Source: Ancylobacter gelatini
GTDB taxonomy: Bacteria; Pseudomonadota; Alphaproteobacteria; Rhizobiales; Xanthobacteraceae
Assembly: GCF_022601675.1 (NCBI RefSeq)
Contig: NZ_JAKVIL010000001.1
Coordinates: 558,001 to 622,000 of the forward strand
Direction of reading: 5' to 3'
DNA length: 64,000 nt
Notes under the pieces: model-generated
Told to the model about the DNA's origin: nothing
The model's input: only the letters and a program-made list of their open reading frames with translations
Database searches by the model: none
Part shown: positions 44,083-53,121 of the stretch, piece after piece
Layout: each line of letters begins with the position of its first letter
How positions within the stretch are numbered: position 1 is the stretch's first letter
Made by a program: the position numbers and the translations under genes

Positions 44083-45077
44083 AGCACGGGGTTCCAGGGG
44101 GCGGGAACCAGCCGGTAGCCGTTCCCGGCCTTCTCGATGAAGCCGGTGGCCGGGAAGAAGAAATGATAGCCGGTAAGCTGCATGCGCTCGGCCGCCAGCA
44201 TGTCGTAGACCTTGCGCCGGGTCTCGATTGCCTTGGCGGCGTCCATGTCGAAGGTCACCTGCCATTCCGGGTTGGGCACGAACAGCGCCGGCGTGTTGGT
44301 GATGTCGGACTGGACGAAAAGCTTGGCATCGCCGGAGGCGACCACATAGGCGGTGTGGCCGGGCGTATGGCCGGCGGCGTTCACCGAGGTGATGCCGGGG
44401 GCGATCTCCTTGTCCCACTCATAGGGCTTCACCCGGCTGTCGGTATCCTTGAACACCTTGCGCACATTGGCGAAGGCACCCTTCATCGCCTCCGGGGCGC
44501 GGCTCATCTGGCCCTCGTCCATCCAGAACGCCCATTCCGGCGCGGGAACGAGGATTTCGGCGTTCGGGAAGGCGAGCGAACCGTCTTCGGCGCGCAGGCC
44601 GTTAATGTGGTCGCCATGGAAATGGGAAATGACCACGGTATCGATATCGGCCGGCTTCACCCCGGCCCAGGCGAGATTGGCCATCAGCTTGCCGACCGGG
44701 GCATTGGCGCTCTGCGGACCGTTGCCGGTATCGATCAGCACCCGCTTGCCGCCGGTGTTCAGCAGCATCGGGTTGAACTGGATGGTCATCTGGTCCTTCG
44801 GCAGGAAGGCCGCCTCCAGCGCGCCATTGACCTCATCGCGGCTGGCGTTCTTCACGAAGCCGTCGGCCAGCGGGAAACTGCGCGCGCCGTCATTGATCGC
44901 GGTGATCTCGATATCGCCGACCTTGTAGCGGTAGAGGCCGGGAACCTGCGTGCCGGAGCCGGTCTGGGCGTGGGCTGCACCCGACGAGCCGACGAGAGCC
45001 GACAAAGCGGGCGCGCCGGCGAGGAGGGGCAGGCTGGCGGCACCGGCGAGAAGCCCGCGGCGGGTTGTATCGGTCAT
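44079..45077 (-). CDS. Tat-exported metallo-beta-lactamase-fold hydrolase
   Basis: A 332-residue enzyme with a twin-arginine signal (TTRRGLLAGAASLPLLAG) cleaved near AHAQ. The metal-binding motif HFHGDHINGL (about residue 152), then the downstream His in AAGHTPGHTAYV and Asp in QSDITNTP, define an MBL hydrolase. It resembles quorum-quenching-like or unassigned MBL enzymes. It is probably periplasmic. The substrate is unknown. Confidence 0.88.
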   Translation of the reverse strand: MTDTTRRGLLAGAASLPLLAGAPALSALVGSSGAAHAQTGSGTQVPGLYRYKVGDIEITAINDGARSFPLADGFVKNASRDEVNGALEAAFLPKDQMTIQFNPMLLNTGGKRVLIDTGNGPQSANAPVGKLMANLAWAGVKPADIDTVVISHFHGDHINGLRAEDGSLAFPNAEILVPAPEWAFWMDEGQMSRAPEAMKGAFANVRKVFKDTDSRVKPYEWDKEIAPGITSVNAAGHTPGHTAYVVASGDAKLFVQSDITNTPALFVPNPEWQVTFDMDAAKAIETRRKVYDMLAAERMQLTGYHFFFPATGFIEKAGNGYRLVPAPWNPVL

Positions 45078-45189
45078 CGCTTCCTCCTGAACAGGGTGGC
45101 GCCGGGCATGAGCCGCGCGCGAGAGAAGCTAGTCGGGCCATGGTGCAGGGTCACGCCGCAACGGTTCACGTTCGGGTGAGGCCGGGCCG

Positions 45190-45780
45190 TCAGAAGCTGT
45201 GTTTGAAGCCGAATTCGAGACCGTTGTAAGACGGCTCACCATCAGTCCAGTCGCGCTCCACAAACACCGTCAGCGTGTTGTGCGCGTCGAGGTGGAAATT
45301 GAGGCCGGTGGCGATTTCGGGGGTGTCGTAGTCGTTCGCCGTGTCGAAGGCGTTGCGGTAGCGCAGCCGCGCGATGGTCCAGCTCACGGACTGGGTCAGC
45401 GGCACTTCGGCGGAGACGGTGAAATAATAATAGGTGAAGTTCGAAGAGTCGTCGTTCTCGATGAAATGCTGGCCGATGCCGGCCATGCCGGTCAGGCTCA
45501 GCTTATCGAATTTGTGGGTGTAGCCGATCGCCGCCTGGACGTTCACCTTGTAGTCCGAGGTGTGCGCGGTGTCGTAATATTTGGCGCCGCCGGAGATCAC
45601 GACATTATTGTCGAAGACATGAGAGAGCGACAGGTCCCAATCGGTGGATTTGGTGGTTCCGAAATGGTCCGGGTCGCGCTCGGTGGTGACCGTGCCGCCG
45701 ATCGTGGTACTGCCGGCCCAAGCTGGCGTGACGGCCAGCGCGCCCACCAGAAACGCCGCCACCGGCCCCATTCTTTTCAT
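45190..45780 (-). CDS. Small outer-membrane beta-barrel protein
   Basis: A 196-residue exported protein with a signal peptide (AAFLVGALAVTPAWAG) and alternating hydrophobic strands with aromatic girdles, ending in GFKHSF, whose terminal Phe is the usual signal for BAM-dependent insertion. Ten to eight strands are likely. I chose ATG 45780, preceded by AGAGGGG. It lies between the MBL gene and the ABC permeases on the same strand. Function unknown. Confidence 0.72.
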   Translation of the reverse strand: MKRMGPVAAFLVGALAVTPAWAGSTTIGGTVTTERDPDHFGTTKSTDWDLSLSHVFDNNVVISGGAKYYDTAHTSDYKVNVQAAIGYTHKFDKLSLTGMAGIGQHFIENDDSSNFTYYYFTVSAEVPLTQSVSWTIARLRYRNAFDTANDYDTPEIATGLNFHLDAHNTLTVFVERDWTDGEPSYNGLEFGFKHSF

Positions 45781-45818
45781 GCCGAACCCCTCTTCCGCTC
45801 GCCATTCATAGCCTTGAA

Positions 45819-46616
45819 TCAGCGCTTGGGCTTGCCTTTCAGCACGACATAAGCGCTCGCGGCGAGCAAGGTCAGCACCACGAAGATGACGCCGACAACA
45901 TTGATCACCGGCGACAGGCCGAAGCGCAGGCGGGAGGCGATTTCCGTCACCAGCGTCCACTCGCCGCCAATGGCGAAGACAGTGGTGTTGTAGTTCTCGA
46001 AGGATTGCAGGAAGGCCACGACCGCCGCCGTGAAGGCGGTCGGGGCGAGGAAGGGCAGGGTGATGCGGCGGAACACCAGCGTGTGGCGGGCGCCGAGATC
46101 GAGCGCCGCTTCTTCCAGCGTGCGGTCCTGCCGCTGCAGGCGGGCGAGGAACAGCAGCATGGCGTAGGAGGCGATGAAGCTGGACTGTGCCATGACCGCG
46201 ACGAACAGCCCGCCCGGCACGCCGAATTCCCGCCAGAAGATCAGGCTGGAAATGCCGAGGATGATGCCGGGCGTCAGCACCGGCGACACCAGCACGGAAT
46301 AAAGGAAGGTGCCCGAGCGCTCCGATAGCCGGGTCAGGATCAGCGCGCCGGCGAGGCCCGCCGGGATCGACACCGCGATCACGCCCAGCGCCACGATCAC
46401 CGAATTCAGCAGCCCCTTGAGCAGGCGCTGGTCATGAGCCAGCGCCACGAACCACTCCAGAGTGAAGCCCTGCCACTGGGTGACGGACGGGTAGGGATAG
46501 GCATTGAACGCCGCCGCCGACATCACCGCCAGCGGCAGGAACAGATACAGGCAGAACAGCCCGACATAGATGTTCAGCACCAGCCGGGCGGCAGGGCTCT
46601 CGGTGGCGGTGCTCAT
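45819..46616 (-). CDS. potC: Polyamine-type ABC transporter permease (PotC-like)
   Basis: A 265-residue inner-membrane permease with six helices. The EAA loop (EEAALDLGARHTLVFRRITLP) matches PotC and YdcV subunits. The ATG overlaps the stop of the potB-like gene. With the next three upstream genes it forms an ABC importer for polyamine or a related compound; the symbol is by family and order. Confidence 0.88.
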   Translation of the reverse strand: MSTATESPAARLVLNIYVGLFCLYLFLPLAVMSAAAFNAYPYPSVTQWQGFTLEWFVALAHDQRLLKGLLNSVIVALGVIAVSIPAGLAGALILTRLSERSGTFLYSVLVSPVLTPGIILGISSLIFWREFGVPGGLFVAVMAQSSFIASYAMLLFLARLQRQDRTLEEAALDLGARHTLVFRRITLPFLAPTAFTAAVVAFLQSFENYNTTVFAIGGEWTLVTEIASRLRFGLSPVINVVGVIFVVLTLLAASAYVVLKGKPKR

Positions 46617-47650
46617 TTCGCGATGTCCCTCAAACCGACGCCGAACAGGCGCATCATGATGAGGATGAAGGCCGTGCACACCACCAGCAGCGACACCGCA
46701 TAGGCCGAGCCCATGTTCCAGTTGTTGCTCTCATAGAACTGGCGGTAGACGAGCTGGCTGAACCAGTCGCCGCCCTGTCCCCGCGTCATGATCACCGGCA
46801 CCGAATAGGAGCCGGCGGAGAGCATGAAGGTCATGATGCAGCCGACCGCGATGCCGGGCTTGGCGTGCGGGATGATCACGCGGCGATGGATGCGCCAGGT
46901 GGAAGCGCCGAGGTCGCGGGCGGCTTCGATCTGGTTGCGGTCCAGCGTCTCCAGCGTGTTCACCATCGGGAACACCATGAACAGCACATAGGTGTAGATC
47001 ATCGCCAGGAAGACGGCGGAGGGATTTTCGAGGAACGGAATCCACTCGCGCGCGTCGAGGTCGATGAAGCCGGCCCAGGCCAGCAGGCCGTTGATGACGC
47101 CGCGATAGTCGAGAATCATCAGCCAGGCATAGACCCGCAGCAATTCGTTGATCGCGTAAGGCACGATCAGCGCCACGGTGAGGATCACCGTCTTGCGCGG
47201 GCCGCTCGCCAACGCCACCGCATAGGCGATGGGGTAGCAGACGATGAAGGCCAGCAGCGTCACCAGCAGCGCGTAGAAGATCGTGCGCACGAAGATGTAG
47301 AGATGCAGGCTGCTCATCCGGGTGAAGTTGGCCAGCCCGTACATCTTGGGCGGGTTGGTCTCCTGCGCTTCGAGCGTCGCGATCTCGGTCCGCTTCTGCT
47401 CCAGCGTCGATTCGATCGCGGCGCGCTTTGCCGGGTCGGTGGCGGTGTTCGCGTCGAGCTCGATCACCGCGATCTCGTTATAGAGCCGGTCGATGCTCAG
47501 CGTGATGTCGCCGCCGGATTCGCGCCACCACAGCGACTGTTCCAGCATGGCGCCGATCGGCACCACGATCAGCACCAGCACCCAGGCGACGGTGATGGCG
47601 CAGATCAGCGCCGCGAGGAGCTTGCCATAGGCGCGCGCGAGGCTAGCCAT
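46613..47650 (-). CDS. potB: Polyamine-type ABC transporter permease (PotB-like)
   Basis: A 345-residue permease. The EAA loop is IEAARDLGASTWRIHRRVIIP. Between the first and second helices there is an extra loop of about 65 residues (YNEIAVIELDANTATDP ... KRTEIATLEAQE), predicted coiled-coil and periplasmic, making the protein longer than E. coli PotB (about 285). The start is ATG 47650 with GAGGAG nine bases upstream; the longer open frame is not needed. Confidence 0.88.
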   Translation of the reverse strand: MASLARAYGKLLAALICAITVAWVLVLIVVPIGAMLEQSLWWRESGGDITLSIDRLYNEIAVIELDANTATDPAKRAAIESTLEQKRTEIATLEAQETNPPKMYGLANFTRMSSLHLYIFVRTIFYALLVTLLAFIVCYPIAYAVALASGPRKTVILTVALIVPYAINELLRVYAWLMILDYRGVINGLLAWAGFIDLDAREWIPFLENPSAVFLAMIYTYVLFMVFPMVNTLETLDRNQIEAARDLGASTWRIHRRVIIPHAKPGIAVGCIMTFMLSAGSYSVPVIMTRGQGGDWFSQLVYRQFYESNNWNMGSAYAVSLLVVCTAFILIMMRLFGVGLRDIAK

Positions 47651-47739
47651 GACGCGATCTCCTCGTCGCGCCATGGCTAGCGATATTCGCCAACGCGTTT
47701 TCTTCACGCGAACCGGCTGCCACTTCGCTTGAAAACGCT

Positions 47740-48816
47740 TCAGCCATTGGCGAGGGCTCCTTCCGCGAACACCAGCGCGTCGTCGCGCCCGAAGGACAGC
47801 ACCAGGTCCTCCGGCAGGTCGCGCACCGCCGGGCCATTGGGCATCGTGACCATGAAATGCTGGCCGGCGGCCTCGCAGTCGAGATTGATCGAAGGGCCTT
47901 CGAGATGACGGGCGACGAGTTTTGCCGGCACCGAATTGCCGGCATTGCCGCCCAGCGCGATACGCTCGGGCCGGACCATGACCAGTGCCTCCGCGCCCGC
48001 ACCGATCTCGGCCCGCAGCCGACCCTCGACGCGCCCGACAGCGGTTTCCACCGTGGCGATGCCGTCAATGGTGCGCATCAGCTTGCCGCGCAGCACGTTC
48101 TGTTCCCCCACGAAGGTCGCGACGAAGGGGGTGGCGGGCTCGGCATAGAGCTGGTCGGCGGTCGCCACCTGCTCCAGCCGGCCGCGGCTCATCACCGCCA
48201 CGCGGTCCGACATGGCGAGCGCCTCGCCCTGATCGTGGGTGATGTAGATGAAGGTGATGCCGACCCGGCGCTGGATGGCGCGCAGTTCGGTGCGCATGTG
48301 CTGGCGCAGCTTGAGATCCAGCGCGGAGAGCGGCTCGTCCAGCAGCAGCACGGAAGGCTCGACCGCCAGCGCGCGGGCGATGGCGACGCGCTGGCGCTGG
48401 CCGCCGGACAGGTCGGACGGCTTCTTGTCGCCATAGCCGCCAAGCGCGACCAGATCGAGCAGTTCCTGCGCGCGCTTCAGCCGGTCGGCCCTGGAGACGC
48501 CGCGCGCCTCCAGCCCGAAGGCGACGTTCTCGGCGACGCTCATCAGCGGGAACAGGGCGAGGTTCTGGAAGATCAGCGCGGTCGGACGCTGGTTCGGGCC
48601 CTTGCCCACCATGTCCTCGCCGCCGATCAGCACCCGGCCTTCCGTCGGCTCGATGAAACCGGAAATGGCGCGCAGGATCGTGGTCTTGCCGCAGCCGGAG
48701 GGGCCTAGGATCGAGAAGAATTCGCCGGCCTCGATGGTGAGATCGAGAGGCTGCACCGCGGTGGCGTCGCCGAAGCGGATCATCACCTTGTCGAGACGAA
48801 CGTCCTTGCCGCGCAT
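47740..48816 (-). CDS. potA: Polyamine-type ABC transporter ATPase (PotA-like)
   Basis: A 358-residue ATPase: Walker A GPSGCGKTT, signature LSGGQRQRVAIARAL, Walker B LLLDEPLSALD, then a TOBE-like C-terminal domain (MVRPERIALGG). The start at ATG 48816 has a weak Shine-Dalgarno. A REP-like hairpin pair lies between this gene and potD upstream. Confidence 0.92.
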   Translation of the reverse strand: MRGKDVRLDKVMIRFGDATAVQPLDLTIEAGEFFSILGPSGCGKTTILRAISGFIEPTEGRVLIGGEDMVGKGPNQRPTALIFQNLALFPLMSVAENVAFGLEARGVSRADRLKRAQELLDLVALGGYGDKKPSDLSGGQRQRVAIARALAVEPSVLLLDEPLSALDLKLRQHMRTELRAIQRRVGITFIYITHDQGEALAMSDRVAVMSRGRLEQVATADQLYAEPATPFVATFVGEQNVLRGKLMRTIDGIATVETAVGRVEGRLRAEIGAGAEALVMVRPERIALGGNAGNSVPAKLVARHLEGPSINLDCEAAGQHFMVTMPNGPAVRDLPEDLVLSFGRDDALVFAEGALANG

Positions 48817-48844
48817 GGAAACACCACCAGCCACGTTATCTGCC

Positions 48845-48960
48845 GTCCTGGCCGGGCGTGTCCCGGCCAACCACGTCGTCCGGGGCCATCCGGCTGACAG
48901 GCGTGGATCCCCGGGACACGCCCGGGGATGACGTTGGAGGCGGAAGGCCCGGGCGTGCCG
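48845..48960. repeat. REP-like inverted hairpin pair between potD and potA
   Basis: Two GC-rich hairpins: GGCCGGG-CGTGT-CCCGGCC (48850-48856 with 48862-48868) and ATCCCCGGG-ACACG-CCCGGGGAT (48907-48915 with 48921-48929). The second is the inverse of the first: the loops CGTGT and ACACG are complementary, so the pair resembles a BIME-like REP doublet. It lies in an intergenic space of a presumed operon and may protect the potD message or dampen downstream expression. Confidence 0.65.
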
Positions 48961-48970
48961 GGCCGCGCGA

Positions 48971-50098
48971 TCAGCTGTTGGTGAGCTTCTCGACGAACTC
49001 AGAGCGCAGCTTGGCGTAGAAGTCGGTCTGCATCGGCCACCAGAACAGGTTGTCGATGGTGCCGGCCGGATAGGCCGCCTCGAAGGCCGAACGCGCTTCC
49101 GCCGACAGGTAGTTCTCGGCCTTCACGGCGCAGCTGTTATAGCCGGTGGTGTTGGCGAACAGCGCGCCCACTTCCGGCTGATAGAGGAAGTTCGCGAAGG
49201 CATAGGCCTGTTCGAGATTGGCCGCGCCCGAGGGAATGGCCAGCGTGTCGGTCCAGGCGAGGCCGCCTTCCTTGGGCATGCCGTACTTCCAGTTCGGGCT
49301 GGTCTTGCGGCCGAGCAGGATGCCGGTGGTGTCCCAGGTCTGGCCGATGGTGCAGCCCGCGTCGGTGAAGGCGGCGGTGGCCTCCGTCGCGTTGTTCCAG
49401 TAGGCGCCGATATTGCCCTTGTGTTCGAGGATGAACTTCAGGCAGCCCTCGAACACGCGGCGGCTCTCGGCTTCCGACTTGTAGAGGTCGAGGCCGCGGT
49501 TGCTCTTGAGCGTGCCGTTGGCGTCGAGATAGAGCGCGACGCCGTTGAACACCGACTTCTGGCGGATCGCGGTCTGCTTGGGGTGATCGGCGAGCCACAT
49601 GTCGCCATAGGAGATGTCGCCGGACACCTTGCCGGGGAACTTGGTCGAATCCCAGGTGATGCCTTCCGTGCCCCAGTCGAAGGGCACGAGGAAGCGCTTG
49701 CCGCGATGGGCGGCGCCGAGGGTCAGCGAGTTGCGGTAGATCGAGGGGATGACCTGCGCCGATTTGAACTTCGCCTCGTCGATCGGCTGCAGCAGGTTGT
49801 CCTTGTAGTAGTTCGGGCCGGTGTCGACCGACGGGAACAGGATGTCGAAGCCCTTGCCGCCGGCGGCGCGCAGCTTGTTCTCGGCCTCCTCGTTGGAGCC
49901 GTAGGTCGACAGGTTCACCTTGATGCCGGTGGCATTGGTGAAGTCGGCCAGGATGGTGTTCTTGTCGAAATAGTCGCCCCAGGCATAAACGGCGACCGAG
50001 CCGGAGCTGGCCAGCGCGTCATGGGCGCGCAGAACGGCGGGAGCGGCGAGCGCGAAGGCGCCGGCCTTCATGATGTCGCGGCGGGAAAAACGGGTCAT
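48971..50098 (-). CDS. potD: Polyamine-type periplasmic binding protein (PotD-like), Tat-exported
   Basis: A 375-residue binding protein with a twin-arginine start (SRRDIMKAGAFALAAPAV). Family markers are VYAWGDYFDKNTIL at the mature N-terminus and IPFDWGTEGI-like VPFDWGTEGITWDS. The acidic and aromatic residues that bind spermidine cannot be assigned with certainty. The start is ATG 50098, with GGGAGG upstream. Agmatinase 3 kb away suggests a shared polyamine theme. Confidence 0.87.
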   Translation of the reverse strand: MTRFSRRDIMKAGAFALAAPAVLRAHDALASSGSVAVYAWGDYFDKNTILADFTNATGIKVNLSTYGSNEEAENKLRAAGGKGFDILFPSVDTGPNYYKDNLLQPIDEAKFKSAQVIPSIYRNSLTLGAAHRGKRFLVPFDWGTEGITWDSTKFPGKVSGDISYGDMWLADHPKQTAIRQKSVFNGVALYLDANGTLKSNRGLDLYKSEAESRRVFEGCLKFILEHKGNIGAYWNNATEATAAFTDAGCTIGQTWDTTGILLGRKTSPNWKYGMPKEGGLAWTDTLAIPSGAANLEQAYAFANFLYQPEVGALFANTTGYNSCAVKAENYLSAEARSAFEAAYPAGTIDNLFWWPMQTDFYAKLRSEFVEKLTNS

Positions 50099-50528
50099 TC
50101 TAACCTCCCAGAGGCCCCAAGGGCGAAACCGGGTCCGCTCTAGTTCGGGGCGATGAACGAACGATGACACGCTCCCGCGAGCCTAGAAAGCGCCCGTCGC
50201 ACACGAACAGTGGCCATGTCGCATTCGTTCAACAGTTACCGAAGGGCGGAAGAGGCTACCAGCAGGGGGTGCGACAATCTGTCATGGCCCGGGACGGATG
50301 GAAAGTGCGCGGGTCTCCACTAAGTTCCGCCTACCCGATGATCCGGGCCCCTCTGACGCGAGCCTTGCCGGCGTTCGCGTGATGTCGGATCGATTTCCGA
50401 TGTCATGCTGGCTGGAGAACCGTGTCAAATGCTACCGCAGCACCGTGAATCGACCTGTACCCCGGAGAAACGGATGTTTCCCCGGCCCATTCGTGCGTTT
50501 ATCTGATTAGCGCGGGGGAGGGACACTC
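50099..50528. other. Intergenic region between divergent potD and terC
   Basis: A 430-base gap between divergent genes. Short open frames in it do not look coding. The last 70 bases before terC hold the hairpin listed separately. I looked for a yybP-ykoY manganese riboswitch ahead of terC and did not see its conserved internal loops. Confidence 0.5.
50462..50485 (+). promoter_or_regulatory. Imperfect hairpin upstream of terC
   Basis: CCGG-A-GAAAC-GGAT-GTTTC-C-CCGG: nine base pairs with one A·C mismatch and a four-base loop, 43 bases before the terC start. It is not followed by a T-run, so it is not an obvious terminator. It could act on the terC leader; no known motif is recognised. Confidence 0.3.
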
Positions 50529-51275
50529 ATGACGGAATATCTGCTGCAGCTTGCCGCCAGCCCGGAAGCCTGGGCGGCGCTCATCACCCTGATGGCCATG
50601 GAAGTCGTGCTCGGCATCGACAACCTGCTGTTCATCTCGATTCTCACCAACAAATTGCCTGAGGACATCCGGCCCCGCGCGCGGCGCATCGGCATCGGGC
50701 TCGCCCTGATCATGCGCCTCGGCCTGCTGTCGACGGTTGCGATCATCGTGCAGTTGGTGCACCCGGTGTTCACGGTGTTCGGCCACGCCTTCTCGTGGCG
50801 CGACCTGATCCTGATCGCCGGCGGCCTGTTCCTGGTGTGGAAGGCGACCAAGGAAATCCATCACGCGATGGCGCCCCATGAAGAGCAGGAAGCGGCGCTC
50901 GGTGGCACGCTTCAGATGAGCTTCAGCGCGGCGATCGTGCAGATCCTGATCCTCGACCTGGTGTTCTCGGTCGACAGCATCATCACCGCCGTGGGCATGA
51001 CCGAGCACATCCCGATCATGGTGATCGCGGTCATCGTTGCGGTGCTCACCATGCTGCTGGCCGCCGGCCCGCTCGCCAACTTCATCAATCGCAATCCGTC
51101 GATCGTGATGTTGGCTCTGGGCTTCCTGCTGCTGATCGGCACCACGCTGATCGCGGAAGGCTTCGGCGCTCACGTCTCGAAGGGCTACATCTACACCGCC
51201 ATGGCGTTCTCGGCCGGTGTGGAGGCGCTGAACATGATGGTGCGCCGCCGCCGCCCGGCCGGCGCCGGCCACTGA
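50529..51275 (+). CDS. TerC-family membrane protein
   Basis: A 248-residue, seven-helix membrane protein. Two conserved acid-containing helices are [15 protein letters not shown] and [18 protein letters not shown], typical of TerC/YoaE proteins proposed to export manganese or other metals. The start ATG 50529 has GGGAGGG upstream. A strong terminator follows. Confidence 0.9.
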   Translation: MTEYLLQLAASPEAWAALITLMAMEVVLGIDNLLFISILTNKLPEDIRPRARRIGIGLALIMRLGLLSTVAIIVQLVHPVFTVFGHAFSWRDLILIAGGLFLVWKATKEIHHAMAPHEEQEAALGGTLQMSFSAAIVQILILDLVFSVDSIITAVGMTEHIPIMVIAVIVAVLTMLLAAGPLANFINRNPSIVMLALGFLLLIGTTLIAEGFGAHVSKGYIYTAMAFSAGVEALNMMVRRRRPAGAGH

Positions 51276-51282
51276 CCAACCG

Positions 51283-51309
51283 AAACGGCGGGCCTCGTGC
51301 CCGCCGTTT
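51283..51309 (+). terminator. Rho-independent terminator of terC
   Basis: AAACGGCGGGC (51283-51293), loop CTCGT, GCCCGCCGTTT (51299-51309), followed by TCTCAATTT. An 11-base-pair GC-rich stem just after the terC stop. Confidence 0.75.
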
Positions 51310-51403
51310 CTCAATTTCGTGACGCACCGAGCGTGCGATCCTCGAATCCGGAGCGGCGAGGCGATGCTATATTCGCCCGGCTATCCGCCTGAGGAGACCC
51401 GCG

Positions 51404-52099
51404 ATGACAGACGAGCCCCCCGCGCCTGATGAGCTTGCCGGCGGTGACCCGCCCCCGGACAGCAAGCTCACCCGCACCAAGCGCGCCTGGGCACAGGCCG
51501 GCAAGTTCCTCACCGGCAAGGTCACCCGCGAGGATGACGAGCGCCTGCCGCCCGGCCAGCATCTGGTCAAGGACTGGCCGGTGCTCGATCTCGGTCTTCA
51601 GCCGGACATTCCGCTCAACCACTGGCGCTTCGATGTCACGGGGGCGGTGGAGGCCCCGATCTCCTGGGACTGGCCGACCTTCCAGTCCCATGCGCAGAGC
51701 CATCTCGTCACCGATATTCACTGCGTCACCACCTGGTCGCGCTACGATAATCGCTGGGACGGCCTGCTGGTGCGCGACCTGCTCGACATCGTGATGCCGA
51801 AGCTGGGCGCCAGCCACGTTCTGCTGCACAGTTTCGACGGCTACACCACCAATCTCGCCCTGGAGGATTTCGCCGCCGAGGACGCGATGCTGGTGCATAG
51901 CTGGGAGGGCAAGCCGCTCAGCGTCGCCCATGGCGCGCCGATGCGCCTCGTGGTGCCGCATCTCTATTTCTGGAAGAGCGCCAAGTGGCTGCAGCGGATC
52001 GAGTTCCGCACCTTCGACAAGCGCGGCTTCTGGGAGGAAAACGGCTACCACAACCACGCGGACCCGTGGAAGGAAGAGCGCTATTCCGCCGACGAGTGA
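51404..52099 (+). CDS. Sulfite-oxidase-like molybdopterin oxidoreductase (cytoplasmic)
   Basis: A 231-residue enzyme of the sulfite-oxidase superfamily (YuiH-like). The Moco ligand Cys lies in DIHCVTTWSRYDN; the family's LHSFDGYTTNL and PHLYFWKSAKW segments follow. No signal peptide is visible, so it is likely cytoplasmic, unlike the Tat-exported relative at 10.8-11.6 kb. The substrate is unknown. It ends 41 bases before a bidirectional terminator. Confidence 0.88.
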   Translation: MTDEPPAPDELAGGDPPPDSKLTRTKRAWAQAGKFLTGKVTREDDERLPPGQHLVKDWPVLDLGLQPDIPLNHWRFDVTGAVEAPISWDWPTFQSHAQSHLVTDIHCVTTWSRYDNRWDGLLVRDLLDIVMPKLGASHVLLHSFDGYTTNLALEDFAAEDAMLVHSWEGKPLSVAHGAPMRLVVPHLYFWKSAKWLQRIEFRTFDKRGFWEENGYHNHADPWKEERYSADE

Positions 52100-52140
52100 G
52101 CAACCTCATTACTCGCCCCCACTCATCACTCGCCACATGA

Positions 52141-52166
52141 AAAAGCCGGGCATGAGCCCGGCTTTT
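52141..52166. terminator. Bidirectional rho-independent terminator
   Basis: AAAAGCCGGGC (52141-52151), loop ATGA, GCCCGGCTTTT (52156-52166): a perfect 11-base-pair stem with T-runs on both strands. It serves the molybdoenzyme gene on the plus strand and the gene ending at 52192 on the minus strand. Confidence 0.9.
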
Positions 52167-52191
52167 GTCGTCTGACCCGGCGTTGCGGCGA

Positions 52192-52965
52192 TCAGCGCGG
52201 GCGCATCGCTCCGGCGCGCAGGAAAGAGGGCGGCGGCGTCTGCGACAGGCGCGACGCCTCCGTTGCGGGCTTGCGCGGAGCGGACGCAGGAGCCGGCTGC
52301 GGGGCAGGGGCCGACGCGAACGGCTTGGCTGAGGGACGGGCCTCGGCGCCCGCCTTGGCGGTCACGGTGCCGGTGGCAGCCGAACGGGCGGCAAGTCCGG
52401 GAAGCTGCGCCTTGGCCAGCTGTGAGCCCTTGGCGAGCTGCGCGGTGAGCGGCAGGTCCGGCGCCGGGGGCACCGCGCGCGAGGCAGACGGGTTGATGGA
52501 GAGCTCTCGGCGCAGCTTGGCCCAGGTTTCCGCGAGCGCCGACGGGTCCCAGCTCGGCTCGGCATCGTCGATCTTCCAGCTTTCCGAGCTGGCGGGCGGC
52601 GGCGCGCGCGGGGCTTCCGGCGCCACCTCGCGGGCCGCGGCCGTCGCCACCGGAGCGGCCTCAGGCTGAGCGGCTGGCGCGGCCACCGGCGAGGCCTGGA
52701 CCACCGGCTGAACCTGAGCCTGAACGGGCTGGACGGCGGCCTGGGCCTCCGCCACGATCGGCTGGAACGCGATCCGCACGCCCCATTTGCCGGCTTCCCA
52801 TTCGTTGATCGCCCACATCAGCGCTGCGCCGATACCTGCACCGGCCGCGACATCCGCAAGCGTGACGCCAGGAACGATTGCGAGATACAGGGCGCACAGG
52901 GCAGCCACCCCGACATAGCACGCAGGTGCACGCCATTTCGATTGCATGTCACTATTCCCAGCCAT
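52192..52965 (-). CDS. Ala/Pro-rich membrane-anchored protein of unknown function
   Basis: A 257-residue protein with two hydrophobic segments near the start (YVGVAALCALYLAIVPGV and VAAGAGIGAALMWAI), then a long Ala/Pro/Gln-rich low-complexity tail with a short conserved-looking WKIDDAEPSWDPSALAETWAKLRREL. I do not recognise it. The start at ATG 52965 has no clear ribosome-binding site; ATG 52947 has GGGA nearby and is an alternative. Confidence 0.6.
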   Translation of the reverse strand: MAGNSDMQSKWRAPACYVGVAALCALYLAIVPGVTLADVAAGAGIGAALMWAINEWEAGKWGVRIAFQPIVAEAQAAVQPVQAQVQPVVQASPVAAPAAQPEAAPVATAAAREVAPEAPRAPPPASSESWKIDDAEPSWDPSALAETWAKLRRELSINPSASRAVPPAPDLPLTAQLAKGSQLAKAQLPGLAARSAATGTVTAKAGAEARPSAKPFASAPAPQPAPASAPRKPATEASRLSQTPPPSFLRAGAMRPR

Positions 52966-53121
52966 TTTTTACAACATAGCTGATTCGTGGGAATCTCAAC
53001 GCGTTAGACGAGAGAAACCATGCAAAAAACCTACCTCGCCAAGTCGTCGCGAATCGCGTTTGCGAACTGTTCAAAGGTTAATTGAAGGTTAATATTTGGA
53101 GGTGGTGGGCGCGCACCGCTC

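Noticed and set aside
50386-50528. Possible yybP-ykoY manganese riboswitch before terC
   Set aside because: Only a simple hairpin is visible; the conserved internal-loop sequences of the riboswitch were not found.
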